Of a stretch of DNA of 57,783 nt, positions 16,739 through 25,143 are shown piece by piece. The position numbers and the translations under genes are program-made. The number at the start of each line of letters is the position of its first letter. Position 1 is the first letter of the stretch. The notes beneath the pieces are model-generated. The model searched no databases. It worked only from the letters and a program-made list of their open reading frames with translations, and was not told where the DNA came from. The stretch is from Candidatus Brocadia sp. WS118 (GTDB taxonomy: Bacteria; Planctomycetota; Brocadiia; Brocadiales; Brocadiaceae), in contig PHFX01000011.1 of assembly GCA_007618135.1 (NCBI GenBank), positions 1 to 57,783 on the forward strand, written 5' to 3'.

Positions 16739-17146
16739 TTACGGTTCTTCTCTTTTTATACCTTCAACTGAATCAAAATCTCTGTCATAAGAATATATCT
16801 CGTTATAATCATAATGTTTCATGCAAACTGCATTATAGGCATCGATATAATCTATATTTCTCCTACCGTAAAGGACAAGGGCGTCTGCAATAATGTCTTT
16901 GTCGGGAATATACAGGTTTTCAGTATTAACTATAATAGAAACCATTCCAACAACATCGGCTTTTGGTACCTTGTAATAGGAGAGAAGCGTCCATATTAAT
17001 TCGGCAATTACCATTCCAGAGGTGGCAAGGGCTATTTTGCCTTCCATTGCCATTCTAAAGATGTCTTTACAATTCGCATACTTTGACGGGTCATCTTTGG
17101 TTAAATATCTGAGGAATATATTGGTATCAACAAACTTTTTCATCAT
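16739..17146 (-). CDS. vapC: PIN-domain ribonuclease toxin (VapC family)
   Basis: The 135-residue PIN domain starts KKFVDTNIFLRYLTKDDP, where the first aspartate and asparagine of the active site lie. It has ELIWTLLSYY with the conserved glutamate at about 49. IDYIDAYNAV supplies the next aspartate and YSYDRDFDSV the last acidic cluster. All four acidic positions of the Mg2+-dependent RNase site are therefore present, so the toxin looks functional. The upstream gene at 17151-17408 is its AbrB-type antitoxin, four bases away and co-transcribed. VapC enzymes cut tRNA or rRNA, but the target cannot be read from sequence. R3 copy b follows its stop. Confidence 0.9.
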   Translation of the reverse strand: MMKKFVDTNIFLRYLTKDDPSKYANCKDIFRMAMEGKIALATSGMVIAELIWTLLSYYKVPKADVVGMVSIIVNTENLYIPDKDIIADALVLYGRRNIDYIDAYNAVCMKHYDYNEIYSYDRDFDSVEGIKREEP

Positions 17147-17150
17147 CAGC

Positions 17151-17408
17151 CTACTTCCCCGTAGCTATCTTTTTGGCAACCCTTTTTTTAACATCTTCTC
17201 TGAGTTTTTTGAAATCTATTGGTTTTTCTTTATCGGCTATTCGCACAGCGCCGCCAATATCAAGGATGTTGCCCCTGAGAGGTTTGATAACAGCATGGTC
17301 ACCCTCAACAACGATAATAACCTTTTCAGAAGGCTTCAGGTTTAAGGCATTCCTTACCTCCTTTGGTATTGTCATCTGTCCTTTTGATGTTAGTATTGCA
17401 ATTGGCAT
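17151..17408 (-). CDS. vapB: AbrB/SpoVT-type antitoxin (VapB family)
   Basis: The 85-residue protein begins MPIAILTSKGQMTIPKEVRN, the swapped-hairpin AbrB DNA-binding fold, with LNLKPSEKVIIVVEGDHAVI completing it. The C-terminal tail (KEKPIDFKKLREDVKKRVAK) is expected to wrap around the VapC toxin. The start has a good AGGAGG ribosome-binding site. Antitoxins of this type bind their own promoter with the toxin and repress the pair. Confidence 0.9.
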   Translation of the reverse strand: MPIAILTSKGQMTIPKEVRNALNLKPSEKVIIVVEGDHAVIKPLRGNILDIGGAVRIADKEKPIDFKKLREDVKKRVAKKIATGK

Positions 17409-17557
17409 ATTTTCCTCCTATTAATGTTTTTTCTTACATTATAACAATATTATTACTTATCTACAAATTTATGAATTAGAAAACAGAGTTTTTAAAAAAC
17501 ACCAACCATAATTGTAACCGGTGATACGCCCAGCGCACGCAATGCTGAGTCGTCACC
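17409..17557. other. Intergenic sequence upstream of vapBC
   Basis: This is the AT-rich promoter region of vapBC, followed by an unassigned 17490-17560 stretch. The latter reads GDDSALRALGVSPVTIM on the minus strand and may be the tail of a lost gene. No firm feature is present. Confidence 0.3.
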
Positions 17558-17697
17558 ATTTATAGTCTTTCCACACGTTACCCATATCTCTGTCTTTTCA
17601 ATTATCGTAAAATTAGTGTCAGTAATTAGTGTCGGTGTCAGTGAACAGTGTCGGTTGCCTCCGGCAGTTGAGAGTTGCTGGTTGACAGTGTCAGTGA
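17558..17697. repeat. R3 repeat copy c
   Basis: It has the same order of parts as copy b, including TAGTCTTTCCACACGTTACC, TCTGTCTTTTCAATTATC and the CCGGCA hairpin. It lies 3' of the truncated PIN gene. Confidence 0.7.
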
Positions 17698-17746
17698 AGT
17701 CCACAAGTCACGCAGCTTTCTGTCTTTTCGACTCCTATGCCATCAG

Positions 17747-17958
17747 TCAATCTCTCTGTGAAACAAAAGAGACCTTGAAATCAAAAACATCATGTATTGC
17801 CTGAAAATCCTTTTTGTTTTGAGTATACAGTACTCCCCCAATACTTCTAACAGATGCAGCAATCAAACAATCATTGGTTATCGAAGCGGATTTTCTTATG
17901 TCATAGCCTTTTATATTCCTGAGTCTGAAGAGAATTTCCCCTGCCTGCGCATAATATC
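17747..17958 (-). pseudogene. C-terminal part of a PIN (VapC-type) toxin
   Basis: The minus-strand frame encodes YYAQAGEILFRLRNIKGYD, IRKSASITNDCLIAASVRSI, GGVLYTQNKKDFQAIHDVF and a terminal FVSQRD. This is the second half of a type II toxin PIN domain with the late aspartate-bearing SITNDCLIAA motif. The first half, including the start and the first aspartate, is missing. The fragment begins almost at the stop of the upstream antitoxin-like gene, so a deletion has removed about 70 codons. Confidence 0.7.
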
Positions 17959-17961
17959 TTT

Positions 17962-18159
17962 TTAGTCATAGACCTTTTTAATTTTTAAGCCTTTATGCTT
18001 TTCAAAAAACTTTTTGATCTCCAAATTTCCTGCAACAGCATCAATTGCAATTTGTATGGCTTCTCTGTTCTCCTTTACGTCAAAAGCCTTTTTAATCATG
18101 TTGATGCTTTTCTTTTTCACCTCAAGGTGTTCTATTGTTACAATGTTTGCCTTTGTCAT
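17962..18159 (-). CDS. Orphaned antitoxin-like protein of a broken PIN module
   Basis: The 65-residue protein begins MTKANIVTIEHLEVKKKSIN and continues as a helical, charged sequence ending in KGLKIKKVYD. It resembles the ribbon-helix type antitoxins that accompany PIN toxins, with the N-terminal TIEHLEV strand. Its toxin gene immediately downstream is truncated, so it would be an antitoxin without its active partner. The ATG has GGAGG upstream. It may still protect against related toxins. Confidence 0.6.
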   Translation of the reverse strand: MTKANIVTIEHLEVKKKSINMIKKAFDVKENREAIQIAIDAVAGNLEIKKFFEKHKGLKIKKVYD

Positions 18160-18465
18160 TTTTTACCTCCAAATGATTATTTTTTACTTTAACTTTTTTA
18201 TATGGAAAAACTACAAAATTATATATCTTTTCTTATACAAATTCCCTAAAAATCCCCTCACTGTTCTGCCGTCAAAAGAGGTGTCAGTGAACAGTGTCAG
18301 TGGCCTCTGGTAGTTGACAGTTGCCTGTTGACAGTGTCAGCGAACTCTCACACGTTATCCCTATTCTCGTCTTTTAATTTTCATATAAAAGTTCTCAGCT
18401 TTCGTATTTTCTTCTGAACCCTATTTTTCCCTTCTTCGTCTCTTGAGGAGATTCTCCTATTCCTT
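18160..18465. repeat. R3 repeat copy d and flanks
   Basis: Copy d is at about 18281-18385, with GTCAGTGAACAGTGTCAG, TTGACAGTTGCCTGTTGACA and a trailing CACACGTTATCCCTATTC. The order of the parts differs from copies b and c. It lies 3' of the 213-codon minus-strand gene. No gene is seen in this gap. Confidence 0.55.
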
Positions 18466-19107
18466 TTATTCCCCGCTGCCACCTTCCAGATCATACGTCC
18501 AGGAATAATCATGTGTGGCGTCGAAAATCACCTTTAGGTATCCAATATTTTTAAGGGCGGGGAGAAGACCCGTGCCATTCACTACCCGATATACGAGGGG
18601 GCGCGACCAGAAGATATATTCCAATCGTAAAATCGTCTCCTCTTCCCCCTCTAATTTCACAGCAACGTACATCTCCTTATCCATAAAATACTTTTCCAGT
18701 TTCCCTGCAACTTCTTCACGCCGTTTTTTCAAACAGATTTGGGTTAAGACCTCCGATACCCTTCCCATTTCTGCCTCTCTCTGTTTTACTTCATCCATCA
18801 ACCTTTGTGCTTCGGCATATTCCGGAGAATCGTTTTGAACCGCCCCTAAATGTATCCTTGCATCATAAACTCTTCCCCACGAAGTTTTCAATTGGTCTTC
18901 GCCCGGTTTGTATCCGTCAGCTAATGCCTTCCTGGCTTCCGTAAGGTGCTCAAAGGGAGTTAATTCCCCTGGCTTAATTTCATGAACCGGTGCCGTTTGC
19001 CGGGCGTTTTTTGTATTCCATGTAACCATGACAAAAAGGATGCTTACGCCGGTCGCAAACGAGCCGATGATAAACCATTCTTTGTTTCGGAGTTTTGATG
19101 GATACAT
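18466..19107 (-). CDS. Single-pass membrane protein of unknown function
   Basis: The 213-residue product has one N-terminal membrane helix (EWFIIGSFATGVSILFVMVTW, residues ~10-30). An alpha-helical, charged domain follows with a tetratricopeptide-like spacing (HLTEARKALADGY, YAEAQRLMDEVKQREAEMG). A beta-rich end (MYVAVKLEGEEETILRLEYI, LKVIFDATHDYSW) closes it. It is probably anchored with the bulk outside the cytoplasm. No family was recognised. R3 copy d follows it, as for the toxin-type genes. The next gene upstream on the same strand is a multi-spanning membrane protein about 210 bases away. Confidence 0.55.
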   Translation of the reverse strand: MYPSKLRNKEWFIIGSFATGVSILFVMVTWNTKNARQTAPVHEIKPGELTPFEHLTEARKALADGYKPGEDQLKTSWGRVYDARIHLGAVQNDSPEYAEAQRLMDEVKQREAEMGRVSEVLTQICLKKRREEVAGKLEKYFMDKEMYVAVKLEGEEETILRLEYIFWSRPLVYRVVNGTGLLPALKNIGYLKVIFDATHDYSWTYDLEGGSGE

Positions 19108-19317
19108 ATGTTTCCTCCGTTTTATAAGGCGTTGGGCGACTTTTTTGTAATCACCCGTGAGGGAGAAACATGTGCTGATCTTCGTTCGTATGTACTCTTA
19201 TACTCTGAATAGCATATGCTTTGCTCCTCCAACAAACATGATAATTCCTCGTCGTCCAGTTTTATCCACAACACCCTTTCGTATTGAAATTCTCAGGCAT
19301 GTACCTGGTATTCATTG

Positions 19318-20175
19318 TTACGCCTGCGGTTTCCGCCCCGCGAGTTTGCAGAAATGGTAAAAGCAAAAGTATTCCCATGCGAAAGGACCGAATCCCAGGA
19401 ATCCAGCTACGGGCATCTCAAAGATTTTTACATCCTCCATAAAAGGGGCGGTATACACCCATTTTGATGCAGCCCAGTAATTCCAGAATTCCCACAGAAA
19501 ACCGCAGATATAACCGGATGTGAAGAGGCTTAGTATCCGCGAAAGTCTGCCTTCCTCTAAATCCTTCAGCAATGAATCCCCTTTACTACAATATACAATA
19601 GGATCGAAAATCATCACATATCCCGTCCATACCAGTCCGAAGAGATAGCGGGCATAGTCCCTGCTCACGAGCAACGGCGCCATGATAAAAAAGAAACCCA
19701 GGACAATACTGCTATAGATAATCCTGTTGGAAACCCGCAGATGAGCAATCCGAAAACGATCAAATACTTGCAGGGTTTCAAGGAGTTCTGTGGTTTGAAA
19801 CATCCCCGGCATGATCATGGCAAAAGCCAATCCCATTCCGATACAGAGTTCTATCTTGTTTTCAGGCAGTCCGTGATATTCCCAATTTATCAGGTGGAGG
19901 TTGTAGAATTCAAATAACAGCCAGAAGGCAATGGAGAGTGGCATCTGGAGGTAAAATTCCCGCCTCCGGTTACACAGGAGCGAATTTCCTTTCAGCCGGT
20001 AAATAACCGCATCTAAAAGCATCACATAACCTAGCCAACACAAAGGTGTTGCCCAGACGCTGACCTTATAGGCAAAGGAAATACGGTACTGGATGAACAG
20101 ACAGAGTTCAACAAAACAGATGAATCCAATACCCAGCCAACCATGATATTTAAAATCGAAGGATGTGTTTTTCAT
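19318..20175 (-). CDS. Multi-pass membrane protein with an internal duplication
   Basis: The 285-residue protein has about eight hydrophobic helices. Two halves share a motif. The first has LGYVMLLDAVIYRLKGNSLL and later LLFEFYN with a W-Y pair. The second has TGYVMIFDPIVYCSKGDSLL and later FLWEFWNYW with a WVY pair. This shows a tandem duplication of a three- to four-helix unit. The conserved D, KGxSLL and EFxN positions are probably functional. No family name was recognised and neighbours give no clue. Its start at 20173-20175 lacks a strong ribosome-binding site. Confidence 0.6.
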   Translation of the reverse strand: MKNTSFDFKYHGWLGIGFICFVELCLFIQYRISFAYKVSVWATPLCWLGYVMLLDAVIYRLKGNSLLCNRRREFYLQMPLSIAFWLLFEFYNLHLINWEYHGLPENKIELCIGMGLAFAMIMPGMFQTTELLETLQVFDRFRIAHLRVSNRIIYSSIVLGFFFIMAPLLVSRDYARYLFGLVWTGYVMIFDPIVYCSKGDSLLKDLEEGRLSRILSLFTSGYICGFLWEFWNYWAASKWVYTAPFMEDVKIFEMPVAGFLGFGPFAWEYFCFYHFCKLAGRKPQA

Positions 20176-20193
20176 GGAATACCTGGCATCGTA

Positions 20194-20415
20194 TTACCCG
20201 GTAAAACTTTTTAGCACAAGGGCTACCTTCCCTTTGTCGTTCAAACATGCATACGTCTGAAATTCCGTTTGATCCAGGCTGAGAGCCCATGGCAAAGACT
20301 CACGATGAAGTTCCCTCCTTGCAAAGAAAGGAAGCAAGGAATGGTCAATTTTATTGCGGCTACCCTGTACGATGAAATGATAAAAGATCATACCCGAATG
20401 AAAATACTGATTCAA
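20194..20415 (-). CDS. Doubtful small reading frame
   Basis: This 73-codon frame has no recognised domain. Part of it reads PWALSLDQTEFQTYACLNDK. It lies 18 bases upstream of the membrane-protein gene and might be a small partner or the relic of a longer gene. There is no clear ribosome-binding site. It is listed only because the region would otherwise be empty. Confidence 0.25.
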   Translation of the reverse strand: MNQYFHSGMIFYHFIVQGSRNKIDHSLLPFFARRELHRESLPWALSLDQTEFQTYACLNDKGKVALVLKSFTG

Positions 20416-20424
20416 GATATTTTA

Positions 20425-20581
20425 GATTTTCCGTAACAAATTAGTTTTTTGAAAAATCCGTACATTTATATGTAATCCACACGAAACGGAATGCGTAGCG
20501 CGGGTGGTTTATCCCCCGCACAAGCCGACCACAAGGGATCGGCGCTACCTTTTTCAAAAAACTAAATTGTTACGATTTTTC
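20425..20581. mobile_element. MITE copy M4 with near-perfect target duplication
   Basis: The element is 20433-20573. The ends GTAACAAATTAGTTTTTTG and CAAAAAACTAAATTGTTAC are inverted copies, and the core is of the cgcgggtggttta type. The flanks are GATTTTCC and GATTTTTC (7 of 8 equal). It is nearly identical in its core to copy M6. Confidence 0.75.
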
Positions 20582-20834
20582 TTATTCCTGCCAGGAACTT
20601 GAGCAAAACAAATTACTTGAAACCAAAGCAAAAACCAGCTACACTATGTCAGTATATGAAGCGGATTTCCTTGTAAGGGCTCGCAATTCAATGCTTCTTG
20701 CATGCGAAAATAATGTGAATTGTAAACTCACGAGGAAAATTATGAAAATCAGATTGCGTGAAACTTTTCTTTGATATGGTTTGTTGAGTATGGTATAAAT
20801 TTGATATGCAAAACCCTTCTTAAGGAGTGCAGCG

Positions 20835-21098
20835 ATGTCAGAACATTTTTCAAATAAAGAAATCGGAGAAAAGTATAGAGCCGTGATCTCCTCGACCAAA
20901 TGTCCAAATTGTGATGGAGAAGCTGTTTCAGTCACGGTAAAAACGCTAAAAGTGCCCTGGATGGTTAGGTGTTTCAGCTGCGGATACAGTGATGTAATAA
21001 TGTGGATTGAGAAGCAGGTAATGGATGCATTAAAAAATGTAACCGTGTTCAATCAAATATGGAAGGATGGCCAATCGATTGAAATAATTCTGAAATAA
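20835..21098 (+). CDS. Small zinc-ribbon protein
   Basis: The 87-residue protein has CPNCDGEA near residue 23 and CFSCGYSD near 46, a pair of CxxC knuckles that should hold one zinc ion. The remaining sequence is alpha-beta without further motif. The start has AAGGAG eight bases upstream. It is the only plus-strand gene between the prophage region and the CRISPR locus. A nucleic-acid-binding or protein-scaffold role is common for such ribbons but cannot be shown. Confidence 0.7.
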   Translation: MSEHFSNKEIGEKYRAVISSTKCPNCDGEAVSVTVKTLKVPWMVRCFSCGYSDVIMWIEKQVMDALKNVTVFNQIWKDGQSIEIILK

Positions 21099-21159
21099 TT
21101 GCACCCTGTATCTTTGATCTTTCCGGTTTTGGGAAAAACCAGATGGCCGGAAGTGTTTC

Positions 21160-21675
21160 TCAGTATTTTATGACCGAAAATATAGTGTAGGGGTTGAGGT
21201 TTTTTTTGCCATTGAGAAATGTTAGCTCAATCAAAAAAGCACAGCCTACAATGTTCCCGCCAAGAGATTCAACCATTTTACAGCAGGCTGACATGGTTCC
21301 TCCGGTAGCTAATAAGTCATCCACCATAAGGACGTTTTGTCCTTTTCTGATCCCATCCTTGTGGATTTCAAGCACGTCTGTGCCATATTCGAGTGCGTAA
21401 TTCATACTTATCTTTTCGCAAGGAAGTTTGCCCGGTTTTCTGATCGGAGTGAATCCTGCGCCCAGGTTAAAAGCAACGGTAGGCGCCAAAATAAAACCAC
21501 GGGCTTCAGTGCCAACGACAATGTCAATCTTCTTATTTTTATAATAGTCAGAAATTATTTCAACGGCAGTCCTTAATCCCTTTGGATTTTGCAAGAGAGG
21601 GGTGATGTCTCTAAAGATAATGCCTTTTTTAGGGAAATCAGGCACATCGCGCACCAAATTTTTTAAATCATTCAT
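21160..21675 (-). CDS. apt: Adenine phosphoribosyltransferase
   Basis: This purine-salvage enzyme makes AMP from adenine and PRPP in the cytoplasm. The 171-residue product has PKKGIIFRDITPLLQNP at the N-terminus, VVGTEARGFILAP, and the PRPP-binding loop VLMVDDLLATGGTM at about residues 115-128. The length is standard. It starts three bases after the end of the sigma-factor gene and is almost certainly co-transcribed with it and the S1 gene. Confidence 0.95.
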   Translation of the reverse strand: MNDLKNLVRDVPDFPKKGIIFRDITPLLQNPKGLRTAVEIISDYYKNKKIDIVVGTEARGFILAPTVAFNLGAGFTPIRKPGKLPCEKISMNYALEYGTDVLEIHKDGIRKGQNVLMVDDLLATGGTMSACCKMVESLGGNIVGCAFLIELTFLNGKKNLNPYTIFSVIKY

Positions 21676-21678
21676 ACA

Positions 21679-22525
21679 TCATTTCTCTTTTGTCAAAATA
21701 TAGTGTAATTTTTGGATAGTTTCTTTCTCTATTTGCCTGACACGTTCACGGCTTAAATGCAATAACGCCCCGACTTCTTCCAGGGTCTTTGGCTCACCAT
21801 CCACCAGTCCGTAACGCAGTTTTATTACCGTGGCTTCCCTTTTACCGATAATCTCGAGGAATTTTTCCAGGATTTCCCTTTCATACATTTCCTCGACTTC
21901 CTCTTCAGGCGCGGGTGTCCTTTCATCGGGCAAAACATTACTCAATGCCCAGATAAGATCTGAGCCGGTAACACCTGCTCTGTTGAGGGTCACGGTTGAG
22001 CGTGTTGCATGCTCGATTGATTCAACCTTTTTTGCAGTAATATCCATCTCTTCCGCAATCTCGTTATAGGTCGGCGTCCTTTCAAGTTTGTCGAACAAAT
22101 GCGTAGAAGTGGTTTTGAGCCGGGATATTTTTTCAGACATGTAGGAGGGTATGCGGATCATTTTTGCCTTATCGGTCAAAGCCCTTCGGATTGCCTGCTT
22201 AATCCACCATGTTGCATACGTGCTGAATTTATATCCCGTTGAAGGATCAAATCCCTGAACTGCGCGTATCAGCCCCAGGTTCCCCTCTTCAATCAGATCG
22301 AGGAAGGAAAGCCCCCGGTTGATATACTCTTTCGCAATACTAATAACCAGGCGCAGGTTAGAACGTATCAGTTTCTCCCGCGCCTTTTCATCTCCCTCTG
22401 CCACCCTTCTTGTTATTTCTTTTTCTTCTTCCGGAGACAATAACGGAATTTGGTTAATTTCTTTCAGGTATGTTTGTAAAGCAGACTCCGTAGGATGCCT
22501 CCTTCTTTTTCTCTGGTGATGTCAC
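21679..22525 (-). CDS. Sigma-70 family RNA polymerase sigma factor (SigA-like), frameshift near the start
   Basis: Regions 1.2 to 4 are present. SALQTYLKEINQIPLLSPEE is region 1.2, NLRLVISIAKEYINRGLSFL with DLIEEGNLGLIRAVQGFDP is region 2, and YATWWIKQAIRRAL is 2.3-2.4. ERTPTYNEIAEEM is region 3, and TLEEVGALLHLSRERVRQIE is 4.2. Region 1.1 is absent. The first start codon in the main frame is TTG at 22440, which would cut off most of region 1.2, although clear coding sequence continues upstream. A GTG at 22523-22525 overlaps the stop of the S1 gene (GTGA) but is one base out of frame. Removing one base from the A5 run (plus-strand T5, 22506-22510) joins the two into a ~281-residue protein. 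This may be a real mutation, programmed +1 shifting or an assembly error. Confidence 0.85.
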
Positions 22526-24276
22526 GAGATCTTTGCAGCGTCCGAATTCTGCTCCTCAGGAGCCGCAGCTTCACCATCTGACTGCCTTTGAGAATCTCCC
22601 TTTGAAGCCGCTGTCACGTCGCCTTTTCCTTCTGCATCAGACATTTTTTTCAGACTGAGCCCGATCTTTCTTGCCTCAGGTTCAATGCGGATGACCCTCA
22701 CTTCCAGGTCATCACCAATATTGACAATATCAGCGGGATTATTAACCTTTTCGCTAGACAATTCCGAGATATGCAACAACCCTTCGATCCCTTTCCCCAG
22801 CTCAAGAAACGCGCCAAAATTGGTGAGTTTCGTAACTTTGCCGGTGATAATGTCACCTACCTTGAATTTCTCAGGAATCTCTTTTACCCAGGGGTCATCG
22901 GAGAGTTGTTTCAGACCTAGCGCAACTCTCTTTTTTTCCCGGTCGACAGAAAGCACCACCGCTTCAATTTTGTCTCCCTTTTTAACAATTTCCGACGGAT
23001 GACCTACTTTCTTTGCCCATGACATGTCGGATATATGGAGCAATCCGTCCACCCCTTCTTCAATCTCAATGAATGCGCCATAATTGGTCAGATTACGAAC
23101 GCGACCCTTAATCTTTGTTCCTGCCGGATATTTTTCTTCAATAACCGTCCAGGGATTCACTTCCGTCTGTTTCATACTCAGGGAGATTTCCTCTTTCTCT
23201 TTGTCTATTTTGAGGACGATAATCTCAACCATATCTCCGATTGCCACCATTTCCGATGGATGATTAATGCGGCGGGTCCAGGACATTTCTGAAATATGCA
23301 CAAGGCCCTCGATGCCGGTTTCCAGTTTTACAAATGCGCCATACGACATGATATTAACGACCTGACCCTTTACCTTAGAGCCTACAGGATATTTTTCCTC
23401 AATGAGTAACCATGGATTTTGAGACTTTTGTTTCAATCCAAGAGCAACCTTTTCCTTTTCTTTATCAATGCCAAGGATCATCACCTCGATTTCATCGTCA
23501 ATGGCAAGCATTTCCGAGGGATGACTTATCCTTCCCCAACTCATATCGGTAATGTGGAGAAGTCCGTCCAGGCCACCCAAATCAATAAACGCACCAAAGT
23601 CAGCGATATTTTTTACCACTCCTTTTCTGATCTGCCCAACAACAATCTCCGACATCAAGCCTTGTTTCTTTTTGTCACGGTCTTCCTCGATAAGCTTTCT
23701 TCTGGAAACAACAATATTTTGTCGCGCTTCATCGATTTTCAGTATTCGGCAGGTAACTTCCTGCCCAATGTATTGAGAAATGTCTCCCGGCGGTTTTACA
23801 TCGATCTGGGATGCCGGTAAAAAGATCGGTACGCCCATATCTACGAGCAGCCCGCCTTTAATTTTTCTTGTAACCCGGCCGGTGATAATATCGCCCTCTT
23901 TATACTTTGCAATAACCCTTTCCCAGCCACGAATACGGTCTGCTTTCCGTTTGGATAATTTAATAAGTCCCGAATCGTCTTCTACCGCTTCTAATAAAAC
24001 CTCTACATCTTCACCTATCTTTATTTCAGATGGATCGTCAAATTCAAATTTGGGTATCATACCCTCGGATTTATATCCACAGTCTATGACAATATTATCA
24101 CCAAGAGCACTGAGGATGCGCCCCTTGAGAACCGAGCCTACCTCAAAATTCTGAATAGAATCATAGTAGGTGGATTCTATCTGTTTTTTGGTATCCTCGC
24201 TTCCAACGATTGCTTCGACCTCCCGCTCAATATCGGCTAAATTCACATTATACTCTTTTAAAATATCCCGATCCAT
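22522..24276 (-). CDS. rpsA: Ribosomal protein S1-like protein with six S1 domains
   Basis: The 584-residue protein carries six OB-fold S1 repeats. The first two are less typical (VGSVLKGRILSALGDNIVID and IITGRVTRKIKGGLLVDMGV). Four canonical repeats follow, each with GAFxxL/I, a GLxHIxxMSW-type end and a HPSE motif. This is the domain order of bacterial ribosomal protein S1, which binds mRNA during initiation. A low-complexity acidic tail closes it. Its stop overlaps a GTG that is the probable start of the sigma factor. With cmk upstream, the order cmk-rpsA is a familiar bacterial arrangement. Confidence 0.93.
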   Translation of the reverse strand: MDRDILKEYNVNLADIEREVEAIVGSEDTKKQIESTYYDSIQNFEVGSVLKGRILSALGDNIVIDCGYKSEGMIPKFEFDDPSEIKIGEDVEVLLEAVEDDSGLIKLSKRKADRIRGWERVIAKYKEGDIITGRVTRKIKGGLLVDMGVPIFLPASQIDVKPPGDISQYIGQEVTCRILKIDEARQNIVVSRRKLIEEDRDKKKQGLMSEIVVGQIRKGVVKNIADFGAFIDLGGLDGLLHITDMSWGRISHPSEMLAIDDEIEVMILGIDKEKEKVALGLKQKSQNPWLLIEEKYPVGSKVKGQVVNIMSYGAFVKLETGIEGLVHISEMSWTRRINHPSEMVAIGDMVEIIVLKIDKEKEEISLSMKQTEVNPWTVIEEKYPAGTKIKGRVRNLTNYGAFIEIEEGVDGLLHISDMSWAKKVGHPSEIVKKGDKIEAVVLSVDREKKRVALGLKQLSDDPWVKEIPEKFKVGDIITGKVTKLTNFGAFLELGKGIEGLLHISELSSEKVNNPADIVNIGDDLEVRVIRIEPEARKIGLSLKKMSDAEGKGDVTAASKGDSQRQSDGEAAAPEEQNSDAAKIS

Positions 24277-24357
24277 AATTTAACGATTTCTCCGAAATAA
24301 AAATGAAAAAAATAAAAGGTTTATAAAATAGATTACAGTTATACGCTTCTCACAAGC

Positions 24358-25023
24358 CTATTTTTTTATAACAGACTCAAGTTCTTTGAGTATCCGGCTG
24401 ATCACTTCTTCAACCAGCATTTTTGTCGTATTGAGGTAAATTGCGTCCTCGCTCTTCCTGAGGGGCGAATTATCCCTGGTCGTGTCCCGCTTATCGCGTA
24501 TTTCTATATCCTTTATGACATCGGTATAGGAAATTTCGTTCTCCGGCAAATTCATCTCACCATGCCGTCTTCTGGCGCGCTCTTCAATCTCAGCATCCAG
24601 GAAAAATTTCTTTTCTGCATGCGGGAAAACAACGGTGCCCATATCCCTTCCCTCTGCTATAATATTCCCTTCAGAGGCAAGTGTTCGCTGGAGTTTTACC
24701 ATGCGTTGCCTGACACTAGGTGTATTCGATATAAAATGAACGTTGTTTGTAACCGAGGGCAATCGGATCTTTTCCGTTACGTTAGCCCCATCGATACAGA
24801 TTTGCAAACCGTCGCCCGTGCTCCGGAGCTCGATAGCAGTTTGATCCATAAGCTGGCATAAGGCATTTGCGTCTTTCAGGTCTACTCCGTGCTGCAATGC
24901 TTTCCACGTGAGCGCCCGATACATAGCTCCTGTGTCGAGATATTTAAAGCCCAGCCGCTTTGCCAGCATCCTGGCAATGGTGCTTTTTCCGGAACCAGCG
25001 GGGCCGTCAATCGCTATTATCAA
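24358..25023 (-). CDS. cmk: Cytidylate kinase
   Basis: The 221-residue enzyme phosphorylates CMP and dCMP. The P-loop GPAGSGKST is at residues 6-14. It is followed by LGFKYLDTGAMYRALTWKAL, GRDMGTVVFPHAEKKFFLDA and a late RDKRDTTRDNSPLRKSEDA lid region, all typical of bacterial Cmk. It lies about 80 bases upstream of rpsA on the same strand and probably shares its transcript. Confidence 0.95.
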   Translation of the reverse strand: MIIAIDGPAGSGKSTIARMLAKRLGFKYLDTGAMYRALTWKALQHGVDLKDANALCQLMDQTAIELRSTGDGLQICIDGANVTEKIRLPSVTNNVHFISNTPSVRQRMVKLQRTLASEGNIIAEGRDMGTVVFPHAEKKFFLDAEIEERARRRHGEMNLPENEISYTDVIKDIEIRDKRDTTRDNSPLRKSEDAIYLNTTKMLVEEVISRILKELESVIKK

Positions 25024-25143
25024 ACAAAACCTCTTCGGTAAAAGGTAATAGCGTCCTGATATGGTATCGAATCGAAAAATATATATATACTACATTACAT
25101 CCTTTCTTGCAAGTGTTTTTTGCCTCAACAACGTTTTCTTGCC

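Noticed and set aside
15325-18385. R3 repeats as true integron attC sites
   Set aside because: The conserved GTTRRRY core was not recognised and no tyrosine integrase is present. The cassette-like layout is kept as a finding only.
22522-22525. Readthrough of the S1 TGA to make an S1-sigma fusion
   Set aside because: The frames do agree, but a GTG overlapping the stop and a single-base slip explain the sequence more simply.
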